Assembly: GCA_905612495.1 (NCBI GenBank) | Contig: CAJQSF010000042.1 | Span: 1 to 56,718, forward strand | Length of the DNA stretch: 56,718 nucleotides | Source: an uncultured Candidatus Pelagibacter sp. | Lineage (GTDB): Bacteria > Pseudomonadota > Alphaproteobacteria > Pelagibacterales > Pelagibacteraceae | Reading direction: 5' to 3' | Part shown: one piece after another, positions 39,693 through 48,425 of the stretch | Layout of the letters: every line of letters begins with the position of its first letter | How positions within the stretch are numbered: position 1 is the first letter of the stretch | The notes under the pieces: generated by a model | Seen by the model: only the letters and a program-made list of their open reading frames with translations | What the model was told of the DNA's origin: nothing | Databases searched by the model: none | Made by a program: the position numbers and the translations under genes

Positions 39693-39777
39693 GGGGGATT
39701 GGCGGAACTGGTAGACGCATACGCCTTAGGAGCGTACGACTTCGGTCATGAGAGTTCGAGTCTCTTGTCCCCTACCA
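39693..39777 (+). tRNA. Phage-encoded tRNA-Leu(UAG)
   Basis: 85 nt with encoded CCA. The acceptor GGGGGAT pairs with GTCCCCT; the D arm is GGCGGAACTGGTAGACGC; the anticodon arm TACGC-CTTAGGA-GCGTA gives anticodon TAG; a long variable arm and T arm (GAGAGTTCGAGTCTC) follow. It has the same anticodon as the host tRNA destroyed by integration but different stems, so the attB sequence is absent. It lies between int and attR, inside the prophage. Confidence 0.95.
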
Positions 39778-39816
39778 TAAAGACTAGTGAAGTAACAATA
39801 CTAGACGGAAAAAATT

Positions 39817-39854
39817 TGTTGCACGAGATGTTGCATTTGCTAAAAGATGTTGCA
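39817..39854 (+). promoter_or_regulatory. Three TGTTGCA arm-type sites on the attR side
   Basis: TGTTGCA occurs at 39817-39823, 39829-39835 and 39848-39854. It is the reverse complement of the three TGCAACA copies near attL. In the circular phage genome the two groups face each other across attP. Likely arm-type integrase sites; binding not shown. Confidence 0.55.
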
Positions 39855-39902
39855 GAAAGTTTAAGAAAAGTAAAGTGGGTGTGGTTTATTCGAGATTGGT
39901 TA

Positions 39903-39912
39903 GTCTTAGGAA
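39903..39912 (+). repeat. attR core
   Basis: GTCTTAGGAA, identical to 427-436. To its right, CCAG continues the host anticodon stem. To its left is phage sequence (GATTGGTTA), which does not rebuild a tRNA 5' half. So the tRNA is not restored on either side. Confidence 0.9.
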
Positions 39913-39957
39913 CCAGTATTGAAAGATGTGAAGGTTCGAGTCCTTTTTCGCCTACCA
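39913..39957 (+). pseudogene. 3' half of host tRNA-Leu(UAG)
   Basis: Contains the 3' anticodon stem (CCAG after the core A), a variable arm, the T arm with GGTTCGAGTCC, the acceptor strand TTCGCCT and ACCA. It completes the fragment at 397-436. Without the 5' half it cannot fold as a tRNA. tig begins 15 nt downstream. Confidence 0.93.
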
Positions 39958-39972
39958 GAAAGTTTTAAAATT

Positions 39973-41382
39973 ATGAAAGTAACAGTAGAAAATATAAAAG
40001 GTTTAAATAAAGAAGTTAAAGTATTCATAGATAAGAAAACTATGAACGCTCATATGGACGAAAAGTATGAGGAAATTAAAAATACTGTTAACCTAAAAGG
40101 ATTTAGACCTGGAAAAGTTCCAAAAGAAATTTTAAAAAGACAATTTGGACAGGCAATTTTTAGTGAAGTCTTAGATAAAGTTCTTAAAGACACATCCGTT
40201 AAGGCATTAGATGATAATAAGATAAAGCCAGCAGGCCAGCCTAAGCTTGATTTAAAAACTTATGGCGTGGATAAAGATTTAGAATATGTAATTTCTGTAA
40301 CAGAGCTTCCCAAGGTTGAGCTTAAGTCAGTAGATAATATAAAATTTGATGAATATTCAGTTAAAATTGATGCAAGTGAAACTGATAAAAGAATTAAAGA
40401 AATAGCAAAGAGTCAGAATAACTTCAAAGATGTTGCTGATGATGTTAAGGCTGCTGATGGTAACTCAGTTATTTTTGATTACAAAGCTACAATCGATGGA
40501 AAAGATTTTACTGGTAATGAAGGAAAAAGCACACAATTGATCCTGGGTAAAGATTTATTTATTAAAGGATTTGATAAACAGTTGATTGGTGTTAAAAAAA
40601 ATGATGAAAAATTAGTAGAGGCATTACTTCCAGAAAATTATCCACAAAAAGAATTTGCAAAGAAAAAAGCTAACTTTGTCTGCAAAATTATAGCTGTAAA
40701 AAAATCTGAAGATGTAAAAATTGATGAGGATTTTGCAAAGAACTTAGGGGCAAAAGACCTTGCTGATCTAAAATCCTTAGTTACGAAACAGATCAATGAT
40801 GAGTATAAAAATTCTTTAGATAAATTAGCCAAAACTCAAATTTTAAAAGAAATTGAAAATTTTAAAGTTGATGAAATTCCAGCTAATTTAGTAGATGAAG
40901 AAGTTAAGATATTAGCTCAAGGCATGAGTGAAGAGGATGCTAAAAAAAATAGAAAAAATTTTGAGAATGTGGCAAAGAAAAGAATTAAAGTTGGATTAAT
41001 TCTAAATGAATTTGGTGAGCAGAATAAAATAAAAGTTACTGAGCAAGAAATTCAAGCAGAAGTTCAAAAGCAACTTAGAATGATGCCTGGCCAAGAGAAA
41101 ATGGTTATGGAGTTCTATCAAAAAAACCCATCTGCGTTAGCAAGCTTAAGGGGAACTGTTTACGAGGAAAAAATTATTGATTTAATTAAAACAAAAGCAA
41201 AGCCCAATAAGAAAGAAATATCGAAAGAAGAAGCTGAAAAAATTTTAAAAGAACATCAAAAACAAGAGCTCAACCACGATCACAACCATGATCATGACCA
41301 TCCCGAAGAAAAAAAATTAGATGCTAAAAAAGATACAGCTAAGCCAAAAACTACAAAATCCAAAGAAACTAAAGCAAAATAA
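39973..41382 (+). CDS. tig: Trigger factor
   Basis: 469 residues; ATG 39973 was chosen over an upstream frame that runs through the tRNA. The N-terminal ribosome-binding domain has the signature GFRPGKVP (43-50). A central FKBP-like prolyl isomerase domain (about 160-250, VIFDYKATIDGKDFTGNEG) and a helical C-terminal chaperone domain follow. The C-terminal tail is unusual: histidine/aspartate-rich (NHDHNHDHDHPEE) and then lysine-rich, possibly metal-binding. It chaperones nascent proteins at the ribosome exit. In the lysogen its natural promoter upstream of tRNA-Leu is 39.5 kb away. Confidence 0.96.
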   Translation: MKVTVENIKGLNKEVKVFIDKKTMNAHMDEKYEEIKNTVNLKGFRPGKVPKEILKRQFGQAIFSEVLDKVLKDTSVKALDDNKIKPAGQPKLDLKTYGVDKDLEYVISVTELPKVELKSVDNIKFDEYSVKIDASETDKRIKEIAKSQNNFKDVADDVKAADGNSVIFDYKATIDGKDFTGNEGKSTQLILGKDLFIKGFDKQLIGVKKNDEKLVEALLPENYPQKEFAKKKANFVCKIIAVKKSEDVKIDEDFAKNLGAKDLADLKSLVTKQINDEYKNSLDKLAKTQILKEIENFKVDEIPANLVDEEVKILAQGMSEEDAKKNRKNFENVAKKRIKVGLILNEFGEQNKIKVTEQEIQAEVQKQLRMMPGQEKMVMEFYQKNPSALASLRGTVYEEKIIDLIKTKAKPNKKEISKEEAEKILKEHQKQELNHDHNHDHDHPEEKKLDAKKDTAKPKTTKSKETKAK

Positions 41383-41429
41383 GTTAGCATAAAGTAATCA
41401 CAAGTTGTATAAGTTAAGAGAATCAACTC

Positions 41430-42041
41430 ATGACAATAAAATTTTCTGAACAGATGAACAACTTAGTCCCTATGGTGGTGGAGCAAACCAACAAAGGTGA
41501 AAGAGCTTATGATATTTATTCAAGACTTCTAAAAGAAAGAATAATTTTTTTAGTTGGTCCCATTAATGACAATGTAGCATCTTTGGTTACTGCTCAGCTT
41601 TTATTTTTAGAATCTGAAGATCCAAAAAAAGAAATTAATTTATATATTAATAGTCCTGGAGGACTGGTTACTGCTGGCTTAGGTATTTATGATACAATGC
41701 AATATATCAAACCAGATGTTTCAACTTTATGCATTGGTCAAGCAGCTTCAATGGGTTCTTTTTTATTAGCAGCAGGAAAAAAAGGTAAAAGATTTTCTTT
41801 ACCTAACTCTAGAATAATGGTCCATCAACCATCGGCTGGTTTTCAAGGTCAAGCAACAGATATCGAAATACATGCTAACGAAGTTTTAGCATTAAAAAAA
41901 AGACTTAATGAAATTTATTCTAAACATACTGGTAAATCTGTTGATGATGTCAAAAAAGCACTTGAGAGAGATAATTTCATGACACCGGAAGTCGCTAAAG
42001 ACTTTGGTTTAATAGACGCAGTAGTAGAAAACAGGTCTTAA
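41430..42041 (+). CDS. clpP: ATP-dependent Clp protease proteolytic subunit
   Basis: 203 residues. The catalytic triad is S107 (GQAASMGS), H132 (MVHQPS) and D181 (ERDNF); the spacing equals E. coli ClpP (97/122/171) with a constant shift of 10. The N-terminal extension may be processed. Fourteen subunits form the protease barrel fed by ClpX, encoded next. It is 47 nt after tig, so probably in the same operon. Confidence 0.98.
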   Translation: MTIKFSEQMNNLVPMVVEQTNKGERAYDIYSRLLKERIIFLVGPINDNVASLVTAQLLFLESEDPKKEINLYINSPGGLVTAGLGIYDTMQYIKPDVSTLCIGQAASMGSFLLAAGKKGKRFSLPNSRIMVHQPSAGFQGQATDIEIHANEVLALKKRLNEIYSKHTGKSVDDVKKALERDNFMTPEVAKDFGLIDAVVENRS

Positions 42042-42131
42042 CACACAACATCTTGAGGAACTACCAAACCTACACTTGATTAGTATTGCTCTTCTATATT
42101 AAAGTACCTTAATTGATTCGTTATAAAATTT

Positions 42132-43400
42132 ATGACTACTAATAATAAAAATATTCTTTACTGTTCATTTTGTGGCAAGAGTCAACATGAGGTTAGAAAA
42201 TTAATTGCAGGACCCACAGTATTTATTTGTGATGAGTGTGTTGAGCTTTGCATGGATATTATTAAAGAAGAAAGTAAAGACAACTTTGTTAAACATCAAG
42301 ATGGACTACCACCACCCAAAGAAATTTGCGCTGTGCTAGATGATTATGTTATTGGTCAACCGCATGCTAAACAAGTCTTATCAGTTGCAGTACATAATCA
42401 CTACAAGAGACTCAATTATGAAAGTAAAACTAGTAAAACAGTCGAGCTTTCTAAATCTAACATTCTTCTAGTTGGCCCAACAGGTTGTGGTAAAACTTTA
42501 TTAGCCCAAACATTAGCTAGAATTCTAGATGTACCTTTTACCATGGCGGATGCAACCACATTAACTGAAGCGGGTTATGTTGGTGAGGATGTGGAAAATA
42601 TTATTTTAAAACTATTACAGGCTGCAGATTACAATGTTGAAAAAGCTCAAAGAGGAATTGTTTACATTGATGAAGTTGATAAGATTAGTAGAAAGTCTGA
42701 AAATCCATCAATTACTAGAGACGTTTCAGGTGAAGGTGTTCAACAAGCTTTATTAAAGATCATGGAAGGAACTGTTGCAAGTGTTCCACCTCAAGGTGGA
42801 AGGAAACATCCCCAACAAGAATTTTTGCAGGTAGATACAACTAATATTTTATTTATTTGTGGTGGAGCTTTTGCTGGTCTAGATAAAATAATTTCTCAAA
42901 GAGACAAAGGTACTTCGATTGGATTTGGCGCGAATGTGAAAAAAACAGATGACAAAAAAACAGGTGAATGGATGAAAAGTTTAGAGCCCGAAGATCTATT
43001 AAGATATGGTCTCATACCTGAGTTTATTGGAAGACTACCCATGATAGCAACCCTAGAAGATCTTGATGAAAAATCATTAGTTAAAATACTACAAGAACCA
43101 AAAAATTCATTAATTAAGCAATATCAAGAATTATTTAAACTAGATGGAGCGAAGCTAAATTTTAAAGATAACGCTATTAAAGAAATTGCTCAAAAAGCAA
43201 TTAACAAAAAAACTGGAGCAAGAGGGCTTAGATCAATTTTAGAAAATATTTTATTAAAAACTATGTATGATTTACCAAGCCAAGATAACGTTGAAGAAGT
43301 GATCGTTGATGCTAGTGCAGCCAAAGGTATAACTCAGCCCATATTAGTTCACTCAAAAAATAATACCAAAACAAAGACAGACAAAACATCTGCGGCTTAA
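42132..43400 (+). CDS. clpX: Clp protease ATP-binding subunit ClpX
   Basis: 422 residues. The zinc-binding domain has C11, C14, C33 and C36. The AAA+ module has Walker A GPTGCGKT (115-122), Walker [10 protein letters not shown], and the ClpP-binding IGF loop (GTSIGFGA). It unfolds tagged proteins and delivers them to ClpP. A 90-nt gap from clpP holds no ORF. Normal length and order for alphaproteobacteria. Confidence 0.98.
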   Translation: MTTNNKNILYCSFCGKSQHEVRKLIAGPTVFICDECVELCMDIIKEESKDNFVKHQDGLPPPKEICAVLDDYVIGQPHAKQVLSVAVHNHYKRLNYESKTSKTVELSKSNILLVGPTGCGKTLLAQTLARILDVPFTMADATTLTEAGYVGEDVENIILKLLQAADYNVEKAQRGIVYIDEVDKISRKSENPSITRDVSGEGVQQALLKIMEGTVASVPPQGGRKHPQQEFLQVDTTNILFICGGAFAGLDKIISQRDKGTSIGFGANVKKTDDKKTGEWMKSLEPEDLLRYGLIPEFIGRLPMIATLEDLDEKSLVKILQEPKNSLIKQYQELFKLDGAKLNFKDNAIKEIAQKAINKKTGARGLRSILENILLKTMYDLPSQDNVEEVIVDASAAKGITQPILVHSKNNTKTKTDKTSAA

Positions 43401-43462
43401 TTTAGCGTTAATAACCCATAAATAGCTATTGCAATATTAGATTTAATATCCATATTTAAATA

Positions 43463-45844
43463 ATGGATGTTAAAATTGAAAAACCATTATTACCTTTAAG
43501 AGATATTGTTGTATTCCCTAATATGGTTATACCGCTATTTGTCGGGAGAGATAAATCTATCTCAGCTTTAAATGAGGTAATGAAAAAGGACAAAAAAATA
43601 GTTCTTGTTACACAAAAAAATTCAGAAGTAGATGATCCAAAAAAAACAGATCTCTTTACGTATGGCTGTGAAGGGAATATTCTACAGTTATTAAAATTAC
43701 CTGATGGCACAGTAAAAGTGCTAGTTGAAGGAAGTAAAAGAGTTAAGATTTTAGATTTTAAAGATAATGATAAGTTTATTGTGTGTGAATATGCCCATCT
43801 ACACGATGTCGTTACAAAAGATGAAGATTTAATTCCATTAGCGATGACAGCAGTTAGAAGACTTGAAAAACTAACATCAATCAATAAAAAAGTTTCAAGT
43901 GAAACTATTAATAATATTAAAAAGTTAATGTTGGCATCTCATATTGCTGATAATATTGCCTCTCATCTAACAGCAACGATTTCTGAAAAACAACAAATCT
44001 TCGAAACAATCGATGTTAAAAAAAGACTAAATTCTATAATTAAAATTATGGAAAACGAAACAAGTATTATTGGAGTTGAAAAAAGAATTAGAGGTAGGGT
44101 TAAAACTCAAATGGAAAAAACGCAACGAGAATATTATTTAAATGAACAACTTAAAGCCATTCAAAAAGAGCTAGGTGAGATTGAAGATGGTAAAGATGAA
44201 ACATCAAGCCTGAATAAATCTATTTTAAAATGTAAAATGCCAAAAGATGTGGAAAAAAAATGTATGGCAGAACTTAAAAAATTAAAAAACATGAGCCCCA
44301 TGTCAGCAGAAGCTACTGTTATTAGAAACTACCTTGATTGGATGATAGACCTTCCTTGGTTTAAAAAAAGTGAAGTTGCCATGGATCTTAAGAAAGCGCT
44401 AGCAGTACTAGATGCGGATCACTTTGGTTTGGAGAAAGTAAAAGAAAGAATTATTGAGTTTTTAGCGGTTCAAAAAAGAATGGAAAAGATTAAAGGTCCA
44501 ATTCTATGCCTAGTTGGCCCACCAGGTGTTGGAAAGACATCTTTAGGTAAATCAATTGCTAAAGCTACAAACAGAGAGTTTGTGAGAGTTTCTGTTGGTG
44601 GTATGCGTGATGAAGCTGAAATTAGAGGTCACAGAAGAACGTATATCGGATCTTTACCAGGAAAAATTATTCAAATGATGAAGAAAGCAGGAACTAAAAA
44701 CCCTTTAATTCTTCTTGATGAAATAGATAAAATTGGGAATGATTATAGAGGTGATCCATCTTCGGCTTTATTAGAAGCGTTAGACCCAGAACAAAATGCA
44801 ACATTTAACGATCATTATCTAGAAGTAGATTATGATTTATCTGATGTTATGTTTGTAACTACAGCAAATACATTAAATATACTACCACCGCTATTAGACA
44901 GAATGGAAGTTATCCGATTAGCTGGATATACCGAAGATGAAAAAATTAATATTGCAAACAAATACCTTCTACCAAAACAAATTAAAGACAACGGTGTTAA
45001 AGAAAAAGAAATGACACTATCTGCAGATATTATTAAAGAAATTATTAGAAGCTACACCAAAGAGTCTGGTGTAAGAAACTTAGAACGAGAAATTTCAAAG
45101 ATCGCAAGAAAAGTTGTTAAAAAAGTTGTTACTGGTGAAGAAAAAGAAGTTAAAATTGATTTAAAAAACTTGTCAGACTATCTTGGTATACAAAAATTTA
45201 AATTTGGTGAGCTTGAAAACGAAGATAAAATTGGTGTTGTTACTGGTTTAGCCTGGACAGAGTATGGTGGTGAAATTTTAAAAATTGAAACTGTGATTAT
45301 GCCGGGTAAAGGTAGAATGCAAATCACAGGGAAACTTGGTGAAGTAATGCAAGAATCAATTAAAGCAGCCAAATCATTTATTAGATCTAAGAGTTTAGAC
45401 TATGGAATTATTCCACCTTTATTTGAAAAAAAAGATTTTCATATCCATGTCCCAGAAGGTGCCACACCTAAAGATGGACCATCTGCAGGTATCGGAATGG
45501 TCACATCTATAGTTTCAGCGATCACTAACAACCCAGTAAGAAGAGATGTTGCTATGACGGGCGAAGTAACTTTGACAGGACAAGTTTTACCAATTGGTGG
45601 ACTAAAAGAGAAATTATTAGCAGCGCATAGAGCTGGAATTAAACAAGTTATTATTCCTAAAGAAAATGAAAAAGACTTAGTTGATATGCCATCAAAAATT
45701 ATTACTGATATTAAAATCACACCAGTTGAACATGCAGACGAGGTTTTAAAAATAGCTTTAACTAAAGAATTAAAAAGAGTGGAATGGGTTGAGGTAGAGA
45801 AAATTTCAAAAGTTGGTGATGAATCTCAAGCAAGCATTCAATAA
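43463..45844 (+). CDS. lon: Lon ATP-dependent protease
   Basis: 793 residues (E. coli 784). Domains: N-terminal substrate domain ([20 protein letters not shown]), AAA+ with Walker A GPPGVGKT (about 350-358), and a C-terminal protease domain with the Ser-Lys dyad S674 ([11 protein letters not shown]) and K717 ([10 protein letters not shown]), 43 residues apart as in E. coli. It degrades damaged and regulatory proteins. It is the last conserved housekeeping gene before the variable island. Confidence 0.98.
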   Translation: MDVKIEKPLLPLRDIVVFPNMVIPLFVGRDKSISALNEVMKKDKKIVLVTQKNSEVDDPKKTDLFTYGCEGNILQLLKLPDGTVKVLVEGSKRVKILDFKDNDKFIVCEYAHLHDVVTKDEDLIPLAMTAVRRLEKLTSINKKVSSETINNIKKLMLASHIADNIASHLTATISEKQQIFETIDVKKRLNSIIKIMENETSIIGVEKRIRGRVKTQMEKTQREYYLNEQLKAIQKELGEIEDGKDETSSLNKSILKCKMPKDVEKKCMAELKKLKNMSPMSAEATVIRNYLDWMIDLPWFKKSEVAMDLKKALAVLDADHFGLEKVKERIIEFLAVQKRMEKIKGPILCLVGPPGVGKTSLGKSIAKATNREFVRVSVGGMRDEAEIRGHRRTYIGSLPGKIIQMMKKAGTKNPLILLDEIDKIGNDYRGDPSSALLEALDPEQNATFNDHYLEVDYDLSDVMFVTTANTLNILPPLLDRMEVIRLAGYTEDEKINIANKYLLPKQIKDNGVKEKEMTLSADIIKEIIRSYTKESGVRNLEREISKIARKVVKKVVTGEEKEVKIDLKNLSDYLGIQKFKFGELENEDKIGVVTGLAWTEYGGEILKIETVIMPGKGRMQITGKLGEVMQESIKAAKSFIRSKSLDYGIIPPLFEKKDFHIHVPEGATPKDGPSAGIGMVTSIVSAITNNPVRRDVAMTGEVTLTGQVLPIGGLKEKLLAAHRAGIKQVIIPKENEKDLVDMPSKIITDIKITPVEHADEVLKIALTKELKRVEWVEVEKISKVGDESQASIQ

Positions 45845-45946
45845 TAAAGATCACTATTAGAAATAAAAAATACATTATCAAGAAAGAAACTAGTAATTAT
45901 TGAACTAATTATAATCAAAAAAATTGTAAAGAGTATTTTATGAAGG

Positions 45947-46697
45947 TTGAATTTATCAACATATGGAAATTTAGATAAAAAAAATATACTAGAAGTCATA
46001 AATTTATTAAAACCTCACAACCTTGGTTATGATTTAATTCATTTGGGTGGGTCGAAAGATGGGTCGTATATACTACCCAAAATTCTCAATGATATAGAAT
46101 ACTGTTTTTCAGCAGGATATGGTGGAAATTAATCATTTGAGAAAGAGTTGGAAAAATATAATATAAAATCTTTTATAGCAGACTACAGTTACGATGCCCT
46201 AAAAGATTTAAAAAATTTCCAATATGAAAAAAAAATTTATTAAATCTTATAGTGTTGATCAGTCTATTGATGTTAATTCATGGATTGAGAATTCAGCACC
46301 AAATGCTGCCAAAAATATGATTATGCAAATTGATATTGAAGGTGGAGAGTATGAATTATTACATGCAATCACTGAAAAAAATTTAGATAAGTTTAAAATT
46401 TTAGTTATTGAATTACACAATTTAACTGCAGTTAATAATCAAGTCTTTCACAAATATTTTATTTCATGCTTAAAAAAAATAAAAAAAAATTTTGATGTTT
46501 TTTATTTACACCCAAATAATTGTTGTGGTGTGTCAAATTTTCAAGGAATAGTTTTTCCAAACATTTTATAAGTAACACTACTTAATAAGTCAATTGCTAA
46601 AAAAAAAGAAAATTTTGATGATAGTAAAAGAGATTTGGTAATAAAAAATATTGAGAATAATAAAAAAATTGTTTTACCAGAATATTGGTTTAAATAA
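45947..46697 (+). pseudogene. Decayed FkbM-family methyltransferase gene
   Basis: Three pieces of one protein can be read. 45947-46132 gives GYDLIHLGGSKDGSYILP and CFSAGYGGN, then an in-frame TAA; the frame continues SFEKELEKYNIKSFIADYS. A +1 shift near the A9 run (46227-46235) leads to 46224-46571 with MQIDIEGGEYELLHAI; another in-frame TAA follows, and the frame continues to IVLPEYWFK at 46697. The pieces follow the order of SAR11 FkbM methyltransferases, with a shortened middle. Two stops and one frameshift show loss of function. It probably once modified surface sugars. Confidence 0.8.
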
Positions 46698-46702
46698 TCT
46701 GT

Positions 46703-46892
46703 GGCAATTTTATTCATAGATCAAAATTGTAGTTACCAGATATTTTAAAGATATACAATCCTCATAAAAATTTCACGCTCTACAGGTACGATAGTTATTT
46801 TTGATACTTACCGAATGTATTCAGCAACTAATAATGGAAACAAAGATAGTTTTATAATTGGAATAAATTTTTATAGACTTACGCAAAAATAA
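46703..46892 (+). pseudogene. Remnant of a 2OG-Fe(II) oxygenase gene
   Basis: The DNA is clearly similar to the 3' end of the intact TPR-oxygenase gene (50890-51085): shared stretches include GATCAAAATTGTAGT, GGTACGATAGTTAT, ATTCAGCAACTAATAATGG and AATTTTTATAG. Frames are broken several times. Only the last part (SATNNGNK, IIGINFY) is readable. It is a decayed paralogue of the gene 4 kb downstream, so this island has carried such a gene twice. Confidence 0.75.
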
Positions 46893-46919
46893 TCCTAAAA
46901 ACTATCTTTAGAATTAATT

Positions 46920-47042
46920 ATGAAAAAAATTATATATAAAACAATTATTTTTGTAACTTCCAAAATATCTTTAATAAAGTTTGCTGGCAGAGTCTTCAAT
47001 TTTAGAAAAAGAAGTGAGATAACAGTAAGAATTAATGATTAA
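46920..47042 (+). CDS. 40-residue leftover ORF
   Basis: MKKIIYKTIIFVTSKISLIK and a basic remainder (FAGRVFNFRKRSEITVRIND). It resembles the N-terminus of an island methyltransferase or glycosyltransferase, cut short. It overlaps the next gene by 8 nt. It may be only a remnant acting as a leader for the following gene. Low confidence. Confidence 0.3.
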   Translation: MKKIIYKTIIFVTSKISLIKFAGRVFNFRKRSEITVRIND

Positions 47043-48423
47043 AAATATTATTAAAAAAATTATAAACAAATTAAAAACAAAAAAAAAAATTGAAACTATT
47101 TCTGTTGATAAATTCTATCCTGCAAAAAAAAAAATAAAATCAAAAAAAATAGAATTTAATTTTTTTCAAACTTATAAGTCAAGTAAGGTTGATATTTCAC
47201 ATGATCACAAATATTCGATATTTAGAAAAAAAAATCCTGAATTTAATTTCTATTTTTTTGACGATTTAGATATGGACGAATATATGGAAAAAAATTGGAG
47301 TCATAGAAAAATTTATAAAATTTATAAGGATAGTATTTTTGGCGCATCTAAAGCAGACATTTGGAGATATTGTATTCTTTATCATTATGGTGGTGTATAT
47401 CTTGATTTTGACTCTTCTATAGAATTTGATTTAAATTCTATTCCAGATGATGCAGATGAAGTTATTTCATATGAAAAAAATACAATTAGCTCACAAATAT
47501 TCGAAGAATATACGCCAGATTATAGTTTTTTAAAAAATTTACCTAAAGATAATAAAGAAATAATGCATCCGGAAAATTTAGTTATTCAATGGTTGCTTAT
47601 ATACAAAAAAAATCACCCAATATTGATGTCTGCGATAGAGCTAATTGAAAAAAATTATGCATTTTTTTTAAATAAAGAATTTAAATCTGCTCATTTAGCA
47701 ATAGTAAACTTTACTGCGCCAGTTCTTTTGACTAAAGCTGTTTGGGATTATGTTCTAGCGCATAATAAAATATATCAAAAATCTATAGATTATGAAAATA
47801 AAGTTACTTTTAAAAATATTTCAAAAGATGGTGTATATTTCAATGACTCAAGTTATTACAAAAAATTTACCAATACTCCAATAATCATACATAATCCTGT
47901 AAGATTAAATTTAGGATGTGGTGAGTATATAAAAAAAGAATATTTAAACATAGATGCTGTTACTGAAAATAAGGATATAATTTCAATGGATATTTCTAAT
48001 CTTAAAAATAAATTTTTAAATTCTAGTATTGATGAAATTTATGCAAAAGATGTATTAGAGCATGTTGGATTGCCTACAGCTAAAAATTGGATTAAAGATT
48101 GGTCAGATCTACTAAAATCTAATGGAATTCTAGTAATTACAACTCCTTGTCTTGAATTAATAATTGATGCTTTTACAAAAAAAATAATAAATGAAGAAAA
48201 ATTAAACTATTTATTGTTTGCTGGTGTTTTTTGGGAAAAAGGAAAATCTTTATGGGATACGAAAAAAACTTCTCAGTATGATTGGCACAAAGTATGCTTT
48301 TCTATGAGATTGCTGAAAAATTTATTAAGTGAAAATGATATGTCAATTATATGTGAAAAATATGATCAAATAACTAAAAATAGTAATGGTTTAAATATGA
48401 CTATAAAGGCAAAAAAGAATTAA
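47035..48423 (+). CDS. GT32-type glycosyltransferase fused to a SAM methyltransferase
   Basis: 462 residues. Residues about 55-200 have the Gly_transf_sug (DXD) pattern: FGASKADIWRYCILYHYGGV followed by YLDFDSS, the metal/nucleotide-sugar site. Residues about 290-455 have a class I methyltransferase: VRLNLGCGEY (SAM loop), LNIDAV, IDEIYAKDVLEHVG, and GILVITTPC. Two activities in one chain suggest a sugar is added and then methylated. Very A/T-rich with A-runs, like the rest of the island. Likely acts on lipopolysaccharide or other surface glycans. It is followed by a GT61-like gene after 2 nt. Confidence 0.8.
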   Translation: MIKNIIKKIINKLKTKKKIETISVDKFYPAKKKIKSKKIEFNFFQTYKSSKVDISHDHKYSIFRKKNPEFNFYFFDDLDMDEYMEKNWSHRKIYKIYKDSIFGASKADIWRYCILYHYGGVYLDFDSSIEFDLNSIPDDADEVISYEKNTISSQIFEEYTPDYSFLKNLPKDNKEIMHPENLVIQWLLIYKKNHPILMSAIELIEKNYAFFLNKEFKSAHLAIVNFTAPVLLTKAVWDYVLAHNKIYQKSIDYENKVTFKNISKDGVYFNDSSYYKKFTNTPIIIHNPVRLNLGCGEYIKKEYLNIDAVTENKDIISMDISNLKNKFLNSSIDEIYAKDVLEHVGLPTAKNWIKDWSDLLKSNGILVITTPCLELIIDAFTKKIINEEKLNYLLFAGVFWEKGKSLWDTKKTSQYDWHKVCFSMRLLKNLLSENDMSIICEKYDQITKNSNGLNMTIKAKKN

Positions 48424-48425
48424 TA

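Larger units (their letters stand above)
427..39912 (+). mobile_element. Complete T7-like pelagiphage prophage
   Basis: About 39.5 kb between the attL and attR cores. It holds a full set of T7-type replication, virion, lysis and packaging genes in T7 order plus a right-end lysogeny module with a tyrosine integrase. Genes are on the plus strand, tightly packed with ATGA/TAATG overlaps. No structural gene is visibly frameshifted; the RNA polymerase is in two ORFs but keeps all its catalytic residues. No obvious host-derived metabolic genes were seen. Assignment to the pelagiphage podoviruses (HTVC019P/HTVC011P-like) is from general resemblance and the tRNA-Leu integration habit, not from a search. 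Confidence 0.93.

Noticed and set aside
39645-39968. 107-codon ORF after int
   Set aside because: It translates through the phage tRNA-Leu and the host tRNA fragment; a chance frame.
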